This document shows, one piece after another, positions 1 through 8,479 of a stretch of 64,000 bases of DNA. Positions within the stretch are counted from its first letter, which is position 1. Each line of letters begins with the position of its first letter. Below the pieces are notes generated by a model. The model ran no database searches, was not told the origin of the DNA, and saw only the letters and a list, made by a program, of their open reading frames with translations. The stretch lies in the NCBI RefSeq assembly GCF_965219885.1, contig NZ_CBDCOT010000009.1, positions 2,046,001 to 2,110,000 on the forward strand. The letters run 5' to 3'. This stretch comes from Curvivirga sp965219885. GTDB lineage: Bacteria; Pseudomonadota; Alphaproteobacteria; UBA8366; Aestuariispiraceae. The position numbers and the translations under genes were made by a program.

Positions 1-1044
1 TTGTCTGATCGTCGTGAATTTGATGCCAAGGTTCTCTTAGCTGATGATCGTACGGATTTAGCCGTGCTGGAGCTTGAGAAAGTAAAAGAAGAATTACCTG
101 CTTTAACTTTTGGTGATTCAGATGCGCTGGAAGTTGGGGATCTTGTGTTAGCAATTGGTAACCCATTTGGTGTCGGACAGACCGTGACATCTGGTATCGT
201 TTCTGGTTTGGCCCGTACTGCCGTAAGTGTGTCAGACTTCCGTTCTTTTATTCAGACTGATGCTGCGATTAATCCGGGAAATTCCGGTGGCGCCTTAATG
301 TCCATGAATGGTGAAGTTGTTGGAATCAATACAGCTATTTTCTCAAAGACTGGCGGAAGTGTTGGTATCGGTTTCGCTATTCCTGCAACAATGGTTGAAG
401 CTGTTGTGGATAGCGCAATTACGGGTGAACCTTTATTGCGCCCGTGGTTGGGCTTCAATGGTCGTGATGTGACAAGTGAAATCGCCGATGCGTTGGGAAT
501 GGACCGCCCAGGTGGTGTGCTTGTTGAAGATATCTTTGAAGGTAGTCCGGCCAAAAAAGCTGGCGTGCAGCCTGGTGATGTTATTCTGTCAGTTGAAGAC
601 TACGAAGTTGAAGATGGACAAGTTTTACGTTTCCGATTAGCAACACGCGGTATTGGCGGCGCAGCGAAGGTTTCATTGCTGCGTGGTGGTGACGTAAAAG
701 AAGTGTCTTTTGATTTGATTGCTCCACCAGAAACACCTGCGCGTGATGAACTTATAGTTGAAGGGCATTCGCCATTGGCTGGTTTGCGTCTTTATAATCT
801 ATCTCCGGCTGTTGCTGAAGAATTACATATGCCAAGCAATGCAAAAGGTGTCGTTGTATCTGGTGTGATTAAAAGATCACCAGCTGCGCGTCTTGGTGTG
901 AAAAACCGTGATCGTATTCTAGCTATTAACGGACAAGACACACCAATGGTTCAGGATGTACGCGATGCCCTTGAAACAGATGGTGGTGAATGGCATGTGG
1001 TTATTGAACGTAATGGCCGTAAACATGTAATTGAGGTACGTTAA
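1..1044 (+). CDS. degP: Do-type periplasmic serine protease (DegP/HtrA family), 5' end outside window
   Basis: This is a periplasmic protease/chaperone of misfolded envelope proteins. The visible 347 codons start inside the protease domain. The first residues (L/M-SDRREFDAK) match the interior of DegP, so the TTG at position 1 is not the true start, and the signal peptide and catalytic His lie upstream. The catalytic Asp is probably residue 19 in DRTDLAVL. The nucleophile is Ser95 in GNSGG. Two PDZ domains follow, at about 140-235 and 255-345. The stop is 5 nt before rarA, so the two genes are probably co-transcribed. DegP, DegQ and MucD cannot be told apart here. Confidence 0.93.
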   Translation: MSDRREFDAKVLLADDRTDLAVLELEKVKEELPALTFGDSDALEVGDLVLAIGNPFGVGQTVTSGIVSGLARTAVSVSDFRSFIQTDAAINPGNSGGALMSMNGEVVGINTAIFSKTGGSVGIGFAIPATMVEAVVDSAITGEPLLRPWLGFNGRDVTSEIADALGMDRPGGVLVEDIFEGSPAKKAGVQPGDVILSVEDYEVEDGQVLRFRLATRGIGGAAKVSLLRGGDVKEVSFDLIAPPETPARDELIVEGHSPLAGLRLYNLSPAVAEELHMPSNAKGVVVSGVIKRSPAARLGVKNRDRILAINGQDTPMVQDVRDALETDGGEWHVVIERNGRKHVIEVR

Positions 1045-1049
1045 AGATT

Positions 1050-2366
1050 ATGGCTGGGGGCGCAACAGGATTTGAAAATAGTCTGTTTGGTGCGGATGCT
1101 CCGCGCCCATTGGCTGATCGTTTGCGCCCGAAAACCATTGATGATGTTGTTGGTCAGGATCATCTCTTAGGTCCTGAAGGCAGTATCCGGCGTTTTCTAG
1201 ATCAAGGACGTCTAACATCCTTAATTCTATGGGGAACACCGGGATGCGGTAAAACCACAATTGCACGTTTATTAGCTGATCATACTGATTTGGCCTTTGA
1301 ACCTTTAAGTGCGATTTTTTCCGGCGTTGCAGATTTACGTAAAGTTTTTGATCGGGCTGAATCCCGACGAATGCAAGGGCAAGGCACTTGTCTTTTTGTG
1401 GATGAGATTCATCGCTTTAACAAAGCACAGCAAGATAGCTTTTTACCTTATGTTGAAAACGGCACAATCATTCTTGTAGGTGCAACGACAGAAAATCCAA
1501 GTTTTGAACTGAATGCAGCTTTATTATCCCGATGTCAGGTATTTGTACTGAACCGATTGGAACATGATGCGTTTGAAATTATGCTTCAACGTGCAGAAGA
1601 AGAGGAAGGTCGAACACTACCTCTCACACAGGAAGCACGCTGGGCTTTGATGGATATGGCTGATGGAGATGGCCGTTATTTATTAAATATGGCAGAAGCG
1701 CTTTATGCGCTTGGCACCTCTAATGAAATGGATGTGGAAGAATTAGGGCGCGTCGTTCAAAAACGCCTGCCGGTATATGATAAAGGTCAAGATAGTCATT
1801 ATAATTTGGTTTCTGCGCTCCATAAGGCTGTGCGTGGGTCTGATGTGGACGCGGCACTTTATTGGTTAGGACGCATGCTGGAAGGGGGAGAAGACCCCAA
1901 CTTTATTGCGCGCCGTTTGTTGGTTATGTCTTATGAAGATATTGGGATGGCAGATCCTAATGCAGCCGTTCAAGCGCTAAATGCTTGGCAAACCTTTGAG
2001 CGATTAGGGAATCCGGAAGGGCAAATGGCTTTATCCCAAGCCGTTGTGTATCTAGCCACAGCGCCAAAATCAAATGCTCAATATAAATCCTTGAAAGCGG
2101 CGAAAGGCTTAGCGAAAGAAACAGGTTCGTTGCCGCCACCGAAACATATCCTCAATGCCCCAACAAAGATGATGCGCGAGATGGGGTATGGAGTCGGTTA
2201 TCAATATGACCATGATTCAGAAGATGGATTTTCAGGGCAAAATTTCTTTCCAGAAAATTTGGCACGTGAAAAACTATATCAGCCTGTTGAACGTGGCTTT
2301 GAGCGTGATGTAAATAAACGCCTTGAATATTGGGAAGGCTTGCGCAAAAAACGCAATAAGATATAA
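1050..2366 (+). CDS. rarA: Replication-associated recombination protein A (RarA/MgsA AAA+ ATPase)
   Basis: RarA is a clamp-loader-like AAA+ ATPase acting at stalled replication forks. The 438-residue length is usual for the family. Visible motifs are Walker A GTPGCGKT at 62-69, Walker B with DEIHRF from residue 118, and sensor 1 GATTENPS near 144-151. The C-terminal RarA-specific part contains SYEDIGMADP and the NAPTKMMRE segment. It starts 5 nt after the protease stop and ends 9 nt before crcB, which fits one transcript. Confidence 0.97.
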   Translation: MAGGATGFENSLFGADAPRPLADRLRPKTIDDVVGQDHLLGPEGSIRRFLDQGRLTSLILWGTPGCGKTTIARLLADHTDLAFEPLSAIFSGVADLRKVFDRAESRRMQGQGTCLFVDEIHRFNKAQQDSFLPYVENGTIILVGATTENPSFELNAALLSRCQVFVLNRLEHDAFEIMLQRAEEEEGRTLPLTQEARWALMDMADGDGRYLLNMAEALYALGTSNEMDVEELGRVVQKRLPVYDKGQDSHYNLVSALHKAVRGSDVDAALYWLGRMLEGGEDPNFIARRLLVMSYEDIGMADPNAAVQALNAWQTFERLGNPEGQMALSQAVVYLATAPKSNAQYKSLKAAKGLAKETGSLPPPKHILNAPTKMMREMGYGVGYQYDHDSEDGFSGQNFFPENLAREKLYQPVERGFERDVNKRLEYWEGLRKKRNKI

Positions 2367-2375
2367 CTTGTTCTT

Positions 2376-2753
2376 ATGAATATGATTTTCGCAATTGCAG
2401 CGGGAGGTGCCGTTGGGGCATTGGCTCGCCATTTTTTTGCTCATTGGGTAAACAGCCAGATGGTTGGCCATTTCCCATGGGGCATTATGCTATGTAATAT
2501 TCTGGGTGCGTTTTTAATGGGGGCATTGATTGAGATGTCCGCAATACATTGGTCCTTATCACAGGAATTACGCGCTTTTCTTGCAGTTGGAATTTTAGGA
2601 AGTTTTACAACTTTTTCCACATTTGCATTAGATACCGTTTTACTGATGCAAAGAGGCCAGTCTTTATTGATGATTTTATATGTGGGCGTTTCCGTCGCGG
2701 GTGCAATCATCGCACTGATGCTTGCGATGATGCTGGTAAGGCAGTTCACATAG
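2376..2753 (+). CDS. crcB: Fluoride ion channel/exporter CrcB (Fluc)
   Basis: This small inner-membrane protein of 125 residues has four hydrophobic segments and forms dimeric fluoride channels in its family. Diagnostic motifs are GGAVGALAR near the N-terminus (10-18), the conserved Asn41 region (CNILGAFLMG), and GILGSFTTFSTF at 72-83, the pore region with stacked Phe and the central sodium site. It sits tightly behind rarA (9-nt gap). No fluoride riboswitch is visible, since there is no leader between the genes. Confidence 0.95.
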   Translation: MNMIFAIAAGGAVGALARHFFAHWVNSQMVGHFPWGIMLCNILGAFLMGALIEMSAIHWSLSQELRAFLAVGILGSFTTFSTFALDTVLLMQRGQSLLMILYVGVSVAGAIIALMLAMMLVRQFT

Positions 2754-2840
2754 TTTATTATGGGTGATGACTTGAAAAAGTTATATAAATCCGTCAAAAG
2801 AAGCGCTTGAATTTAACGCTTGATTGAATAGGAAAATAGA

Positions 2841-3851
2841 ATGAGCGGTGTACAAACACGTAGTGTCAAAGATAAAGATGAAGGCCTGCGATTAGACCGT
2901 TGGTTTAAAACTTATTTTCCGGGATTACCTTTCGGCCAATTGCAAAAAATTGTTCGCAAAGGACAAGTACGTGTAGATGGAAAACGTGCAAAAACGAATC
3001 AACGCCTTGAAGTCGGGCAGGAAATTCGTATCCCGCCATTGGATGATAATGCAACAGTTGATCCAGTAAAATTAGGCAAGTCACGTGGTCCGAAACCTTT
3101 AAGCGATGCAGATGTTAAATTTGTACAAAGCTTGGTTATTTTTAAGAATAAAGATGTCATTGCTATCAACAAACCGGCTGGCCTTGCTGTGCAAGGAGGC
3201 ACGAAAACTGAGCGTCATTTGGACGGTATGTTGGAAGCTTTACAATATGACGCAGAAGAAAAGCCACGTCTTGTGCATAGGTTAGATCGTGATACGTCAG
3301 GTGTGTTATTATTAGCACGAAATCGTGCATCCGCTACGACAATGGGACGTGCATTTAAACATCGCACCACACGCAAGATATATTGGGCGATTGTGGTTGG
3401 TATCCCTGATCCGGAAGAGGGCCGTTTGACACATCCATTAGGTAAACTGGGTGGTAAAGGTGGAGAGCGTGTTGTTGTTGATGAAGAAAATGGCAAAAAC
3501 GCTGTCACTGAATTTATGACAATGGAACGTGCAGGACGTCGATTGGCTTTGGTTGCATTGTGGCCAAAGACAGGACGTACGCACCAGTTACGTGCACATA
3601 TGGCGGCGATTGGTACGCCAATTCTTGGTGATGGAAAATATGGTGGACGTGAAGCATTTGTTGATAGTGAAGATATTGCTAAACAAATGCATTTACATGC
3701 CCGCGAATTACAATTGCCGGATGAGAAAAACGGCAAAATGGGACCAGCAATAAAGGCGGCATTGCCAGATTATTTCCTAAAGACCTTAAAGGGAATTGGT
3801 TTTGAATATGAAGACTGGCTTAATCAAGATCCATTTGAAGATTTAGAATAG
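2841..3851 (+). CDS. rluC: RluA-family 23S rRNA pseudouridine synthase (RluC type)
   Basis: The protein isomerises uridines to pseudouridine in 23S rRNA. It has 336 residues, with an S4 RNA-binding domain at about 15-65 and a catalytic domain from about 95. The signature HRLDRDTSG lies at 146-154, with catalytic Asp149. A ribosome binding site (AGGAAAA) precedes the ATG. The gene follows crcB after 87 bp. RluC is the best guess because of the N-terminal S4 domain and alphaproteobacterial order, but RluD-like specificity cannot be excluded. Confidence 0.88.
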   Translation: MSGVQTRSVKDKDEGLRLDRWFKTYFPGLPFGQLQKIVRKGQVRVDGKRAKTNQRLEVGQEIRIPPLDDNATVDPVKLGKSRGPKPLSDADVKFVQSLVIFKNKDVIAINKPAGLAVQGGTKTERHLDGMLEALQYDAEEKPRLVHRLDRDTSGVLLLARNRASATTMGRAFKHRTTRKIYWAIVVGIPDPEEGRLTHPLGKLGGKGGERVVVDEENGKNAVTEFMTMERAGRRLALVALWPKTGRTHQLRAHMAAIGTPILGDGKYGGREAFVDSEDIAKQMHLHARELQLPDEKNGKMGPAIKAALPDYFLKTLKGIGFEYEDWLNQDPFEDLE

Positions 3852-3864
3852 ATAAAGTGAATAT

Positions 3865-4545
3865 GTGATGGGGATAGATAGACCTAGATTAGTGATTTTT
3901 GACTGCGACGGCACCTTAACTGATTCCCAATCACGCATTGTGACTGCAACATGCTATGCGTTCCAGCAAGAAGGGTTTGAAGAACCTTCTCGCAAAGATA
4001 TCTGTCATCAAGTTGGCCTCCCTTTAATGCAAATGATGTATAATCTATGTCAGAAAGATGATATGGATTTACTGCAACGCATGACCGAAAATTATAAAAA
4101 AGCAGTCTATGAAGTAAAGTTACCTGGTACACAGATGTCGCCACTGTTTCCTGATTGTCGAAAAACTTTAGCAAAGCTTCATGATAAAGGTTACTTCCTA
4201 GGAATTGCGACTGGAATGGGCCGAAGAGGGTTGGAAAGAACAGTTAAAGATCATGGTATTGATCATTTATTCACGACTTTAAAATCAGCTGATGATGGCC
4301 CAGGAAAACCAAATCCAGACATTTTATTGGATTCTATGTTGGAATGTGGTGTTGATGCTGGCGATACAGTTATGATTGGTGATACAATTTACGATATTGA
4401 AGCTGGTGTTAATGCGAAGGCGATTTCGATCGGCGTAGACTGGGGATATCATGCGCCGGAGATGTTACTGCAAGCTGGATCATATAAAGTGATCTCTAGT
4501 TTTAATGAATTGCCAGAATTATTGGATGAGGTCTTTACTAGATAG
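3865..4545 (+). CDS. HAD-superfamily hydrolase, phosphoglycolate-phosphatase-like
   Basis: This is a HAD phosphatase with a helical cap. Motif I is FDCDGTLTDS, with the nucleophile and acid/base Asp at residues 13 and 15. Motif II is the Thr of GIATGMGRRG. Motif III has the Lys of GKPNPD, and motif IV is MIGDTIYDIEAG. The listed start is GTG; an ATG one codon later (3868) is equally possible and gives 225 residues. The stop abuts the next start with no gap. The position between an rluC-type gene and ATP12 is common in alphaproteobacteria. The substrate is unknown. Confidence 0.88.
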   Translation: MMGIDRPRLVIFDCDGTLTDSQSRIVTATCYAFQQEGFEEPSRKDICHQVGLPLMQMMYNLCQKDDMDLLQRMTENYKKAVYEVKLPGTQMSPLFPDCRKTLAKLHDKGYFLGIATGMGRRGLERTVKDHGIDHLFTTLKSADDGPGKPNPDILLDSMLECGVDAGDTVMIGDTIYDIEAGVNAKAISIGVDWGYHAPEMLLQAGSYKVISSFNELPELLDEVFTR

Positions 4546-7383
4546 ATGCGTATAATAGCGAAAGTTATAGCCGTTCTATTCTCCGCCTTGGTTGTATTAA
4601 GTACCGTGGCCCTTTTTGTTTTGTTCAGTATAGATTTTAATGAACATAAACCTTTTATTGAAGACCAAGTGAAAGAGCTAACAGGCCGGGATTTAATTAT
4701 CTATGGCGATCTGGATGTCTCATTCTCTTTGTTAACTCCAAAGCTACGCGTTAACGATGTTGAGTTCTTAAATGCGTCATGGGCCACTGACCCTGTGATG
4801 TTACAAGTAAATGAATTGGAACTTGATCTTGATTTAAGTCGTTTACCCTTTGAACGATTGCTTGAAATTCGTCATGTTAAAATCAAAGACGCGACGTTGA
4901 ATATTCAGCGTAATGACCGTGGTCAATTGAATTTCCCTTTCTCTGACGAAAGCGCCAAAAGCGAAAATGAACAAGTTATTTCCCATGATGTTCCTGAGAA
5001 AGGCTTGAAACCTGAAGATCCGATGATCCTGCCTATCATTCATGATGCAGAAATAAGTAACCTTAAAGTTACATATATAGATGCACAGGAACCTGACAAA
5101 CATATCCTTAACTTATATAGCTTAGCTATCACTGAAAGTAAGGATGTTGGTAAGCGTAGTATTTCTCTTAAAGGTGATTCATCTAATATCCCATTCTTTA
5201 TAGAAGGTGAGACAGGAAGTTTTAACGAACTTTTTGATGAAGAACTCGTTTGGCCTTTTACATTGACTGGCGATGTGGCTGGGGTTCAACTAGATTTAAA
5301 CGGAAACCTTCAAACACCACGAAAAGCTGCAGGTGCAAATGCCGATATTTATATTGCTTCCAGTGATATCAAGAAATTTTCAGCTTTGTCTCATATTTTT
5401 GGCGGGTTTGATGCGCCAGATCTTGGTCGTACAGAATTATCTGCAACACTAAAAGCGGATGATCAAGGGCGTTTGGCTGCGGAAAACTTACATTGGACCG
5501 TGGATAAAGCAGGTAAGCACAGTTTGGTTATTGATGGTGCTATTGAGGATGTTATTGCCCTGAACGGAATTGCTGTTTCTTCTCAGGTTGAAATTCAATC
5601 CATCAATGAGTTTATCCGGTTAATACAAGCTGATTTTGATTATCCGGAATTGGGGCAACTTGTATTCGATAGCAAGTTAATGGGTGGTGTTGATAGTGAA
5701 TTCAGTCTTTCAAATATGACTGCGACTTTAATTAAGAAGGATCATTATTCAGCAAGGTTAACAGGTGATATAGGTGATATTCTAAAGCAATCCGGCATTA
5801 AAATCGCCACCGAAGCAAGTGTTTCGGATATTTCAGAATTATCCAGCTATTTTAATTATCCAATCCCGAATTTGGGACGTGGAGATATTTCGGCAAAAAT
5901 TAATGGTGATTATCCTGCTAATCTCAATGTAAGTATATTTGATTTACATGTTAAATCGGGTCAAAAAGTTGACGCGAAACTAACGGGCTCTATTCAAAAT
6001 TTGTTATCAGAGCGTGAGATGAATTTAGGCTATAATTTAAAACTGGCTGATTTATCGCGGACAGCGCGAAAATTTGGATTAAAATTACCCGGATGGAAAA
6101 ATGTGAAGCTGGAAGGTGATCTTTCATCGATGAAAGATGAGTATTTTGATGTGAAGAATTTCATGCTTCAGGTTCAAGATTCTGATATTTCAGGAAATGT
6201 ACAAATTTCACTCAAGAAAGATGTCCCGGAAATAAACGCAGTTCTTTCAAGTCAGCGTATCGTTATGGGGGATTTACGTAAATCTCAGGCTCATAAATTA
6301 AGCGCGGCTGCTAAAACTCAACAAACCGAGGAAAGCCATCAGGAAACTACATCTCATTTGGGCCGGAAATATACTGAAAATAGAGTGGATTTCAAAGAAC
6401 CAACCAAGCCAAGAGTAAAATTATACAGATTATCAAAAGCTGAAATCGATCTTTCAAAACTAAAGTCAGCGAATGTTAATCTAGATGTTTCCATTAACAA
6501 GTTGGAAGAAGGTGATCTTGCGATCAGCCCGTTAAATGTGAAAGCGTCTTTGGTTAATGGCACTCTTAAGACACAGAAACTTGAGCTTGGAGATGGAGAT
6601 GGTCATCTTGCGGAAGGATATATGAACTTTGATACTTCTTCCGGTCAAATCGATACAGATGTGGTTCTAAAGGCCAAAGAATTTAATGTGGACGCCTTAC
6701 TTAGCGTGATTGGTTATACCAAATTAATCAATGGGGATGTGCAAGTTAGCCTTGATTTAAAAACGAAAGGGAAATCCCCGCAACAACTTGCATCTAATAT
6801 GCAGGGGCATGTTCAAATGGCGATGGCCAATGGCGTGATGAATGCAGATTCAATCACCAAATATTTTGGTGCTGGGGCAGCCGTTTTTACAGAACTGTTT
6901 ACCGGCGGGCGAGCTGATGACGGTGTGAAGATATACTGTTTCATTGCTGATTACCCGATTGATCAGGGAATTATGAAAACCAAAAGTTTACTTTTTGATT
7001 CCACCGTATCAACAATTACATCAACGGGGACCATTGATTTAGGGCAAGAAGAAATTGATCTTGTCGTAACGCCACAAGGGGATATTTTGGGGATTGGTGC
7101 TGCCCTTCCTGTTATCGTCAGCGGAGATTTTAGAAAGTTTAATGTATATCCTGACCCTGCAGGAACAGTGGCTTCCCTGACAGGTACAGTTTTATCTGGC
7201 GTATTATTTCCTTTCTCGGTCGCGGGGAGTGTGCTTCCTATAGATCATGAAGATTCTCCTTGTACAGGTGCTAATGCCAAGGCGCGCACGCGTGAAGCGG
7301 AACGTGGAGAAAGTATCATCCATGATTTAGGGACGAAAGCGATTGAGGGGATCTTTGATATTCTTGGTGGGCAGAAAGATTGA
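4546..7383 (+). CDS. AsmA-family large inner-membrane-anchored periplasmic protein
   Basis: The protein has 945 residues: one N-terminal membrane anchor (about 5-28), then a long region rich in beta-strand-like alternation. The AsmA C-terminal module is visible near 720-900, including the segment VVTPQGDILG and the VSGDFRKFNVYPDP block. AsmA-like proteins are bridge-like and linked to phospholipid movement and outer-membrane homeostasis. The start codon directly follows the upstream stop, so translation is probably coupled. Assignment to the family is firm; the cargo is not known. Confidence 0.85.
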   Translation: MRIIAKVIAVLFSALVVLSTVALFVLFSIDFNEHKPFIEDQVKELTGRDLIIYGDLDVSFSLLTPKLRVNDVEFLNASWATDPVMLQVNELELDLDLSRLPFERLLEIRHVKIKDATLNIQRNDRGQLNFPFSDESAKSENEQVISHDVPEKGLKPEDPMILPIIHDAEISNLKVTYIDAQEPDKHILNLYSLAITESKDVGKRSISLKGDSSNIPFFIEGETGSFNELFDEELVWPFTLTGDVAGVQLDLNGNLQTPRKAAGANADIYIASSDIKKFSALSHIFGGFDAPDLGRTELSATLKADDQGRLAAENLHWTVDKAGKHSLVIDGAIEDVIALNGIAVSSQVEIQSINEFIRLIQADFDYPELGQLVFDSKLMGGVDSEFSLSNMTATLIKKDHYSARLTGDIGDILKQSGIKIATEASVSDISELSSYFNYPIPNLGRGDISAKINGDYPANLNVSIFDLHVKSGQKVDAKLTGSIQNLLSEREMNLGYNLKLADLSRTARKFGLKLPGWKNVKLEGDLSSMKDEYFDVKNFMLQVQDSDISGNVQISLKKDVPEINAVLSSQRIVMGDLRKSQAHKLSAAAKTQQTEESHQETTSHLGRKYTENRVDFKEPTKPRVKLYRLSKAEIDLSKLKSANVNLDVSINKLEEGDLAISPLNVKASLVNGTLKTQKLELGDGDGHLAEGYMNFDTSSGQIDTDVVLKAKEFNVDALLSVIGYTKLINGDVQVSLDLKTKGKSPQQLASNMQGHVQMAMANGVMNADSITKYFGAGAAVFTELFTGGRADDGVKIYCFIADYPIDQGIMKTKSLLFDSTVSTITSTGTIDLGQEEIDLVVTPQGDILGIGAALPVIVSGDFRKFNVYPDPAGTVASLTGTVLSGVLFPFSVAGSVLPIDHEDSPCTGANAKARTREAERGESIIHDLGTKAIEGIFDILGGQKD

Positions 7384-7454
7384 TTCTTTGGCGCCCTCAT
7401 GGCATATCCTCCGCCAATAAGTTCAATCCTTTCTGGTAATGTGGAAAATAGCAG

Positions 7455-8153
7455 ATGAAACGCTTTTATAAGAATGCAGGTATTGCTGAATCTGGCGATA
7501 ACTTTGTTGTCCAATTGGATGGTCGATCTATCAAGACAAAATCCAAAGTCACACTTGAAGTACCATCAGCTGCTTTAGCTGAAATCATTGCTGAAGAATG
7601 GAATGCGCAAGGTGAAGAGGTGGATCCAACCTCTATGCCAATTATGACCCTTGCAAATACGACGGTTGATCGTGTAGTGCCATCGCATACGGAAATTGCA
7701 GATATGCTGGCAGAATATGGGGGCAACGATTTGTTGTGCTATCGTGCAGAACCGACCCAAGAAGAATTAGTGCGTAAACAGCAAGATCAATGGAATCCTT
7801 GGATTGATTGGGCGATGCGTGAATTGGACGCGCCATTGAAGGTAACCACAGGTATTATGCATGTGGAACAGGATGAAAAAGCTGTCTCTGCATTGGCGAA
7901 ACTTGTGCATGCGACAACCGCTTTTGAACTAACCGCCTTACATGAATTTACGACAATGTCTGGATCGCTGGTTCTTGGGCTTGCGGTATTACGTGAAGAA
8001 CTTGCTGCGGCTGAGGCCCTCAAACTAGGTCTTTTAGATGAGCTTCATCAAGCTGAACTATGGGGAGAAGATTTCGAAGCTCAGGATCGTCGTGAAAAAT
8101 ATCATCGCGAAATGACCCAAGCTGAAATTTTCCTTAAAGCTTTACGCGCCTGA
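7455..8153 (+). CDS. ATP12 family F1-ATPase assembly chaperone
   Basis: ATP12 binds the F1 alpha subunit during ATP synthase assembly. It is found in mitochondria and alphaproteobacteria. The 232-residue protein starts MKRFYKNAGI, the usual KRFYK opening. It contains the family blocks PIMTLANTTVD, DLLCYRAEP and LTALHEFTTMSGSLVLGLAV. It is the last gene of the leading one-strand run, followed by a 326-bp gap. Confidence 0.94.
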   Translation: MKRFYKNAGIAESGDNFVVQLDGRSIKTKSKVTLEVPSAALAEIIAEEWNAQGEEVDPTSMPIMTLANTTVDRVVPSHTEIADMLAEYGGNDLLCYRAEPTQEELVRKQQDQWNPWIDWAMRELDAPLKVTTGIMHVEQDEKAVSALAKLVHATTAFELTALHEFTTMSGSLVLGLAVLREELAAAEALKLGLLDELHQAELWGEDFEAQDRREKYHREMTQAEIFLKALRA

Positions 8154-8244
8154 TTCACTTTAATCTTGAAATAAAATTATAATTTTATTTGGTTTTGACT
8201 GATTTGTATCATTGTTGAAGCCATTGTTTTTGCGTATTTTTTGT

Positions 8245-8264
8245 ACCATTCGCAAGCGTATGGT
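8245..8264. promoter_or_regulatory. Operator-like dyad 1 (ACCATTCG-N4-CGTATGGT)
   Basis: This imperfect inverted repeat has 8-bp arms with one mismatch around a 4-bp spacer. Its right arm is the same as that of the second dyad. The cognate regulator is not in the window. Confidence 0.5.
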
Positions 8265-8308
8265 ATGCTTTTTCTTGCGCGATGCTTTTTCTTGCTATAT
8301 CTATTTTT

Positions 8309-8326
8309 CCATACGGTAGCGTATGG
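8309..8326. promoter_or_regulatory. Operator-like dyad 2 (CCATACG-N4-CGTATGG)
   Basis: This is a perfect inverted repeat with 7-bp arms and a 4-bp spacer. Its centre is 63 bp from that of dyad 1, or six turns of B-DNA, so both face the same side of the helix. It lies about 155 bp before pccB. The likely role is binding of a dimeric repressor or activator controlling propionyl-CoA carboxylase. Confidence 0.55.
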
Positions 8327-8479
8327 TGATGTATGTGGTTAAAGAAGTGATAGCTGTTATAGTCCCTTTTTAACTATGTGAGACGGGTAGGAAAACGGGA
8401 GTAATCCATACCTGAAAGTCGTGACCTGAAATGCAAGTATTTGCGGTGTAAGTAACTAAAACAACAAAGGGTAAGCTTG

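Larger units (their letters stand above)
8154..8479. other. Gene-free interval upstream of pccB with repeats
   Basis: This AT-rich stretch of about 325 bp has no credible coding sequence. It holds two similar dyads (8245-8264 and 8309-8326, listed separately) and an exact 14-bp direct repeat ATGCTTTTTCTTGC at 8265-8278 and 8282-8295. A likely pccB ribosome binding site (AAAGGG) lies at about 8466-8471. No clear terminator for the upstream run was seen. Confidence 0.6.

Noticed and set aside
2340..2380. Possible fluoride riboswitch before crcB
   Set aside because: Only 9 bp separate rarA and crcB, and no aptamer motif is present.
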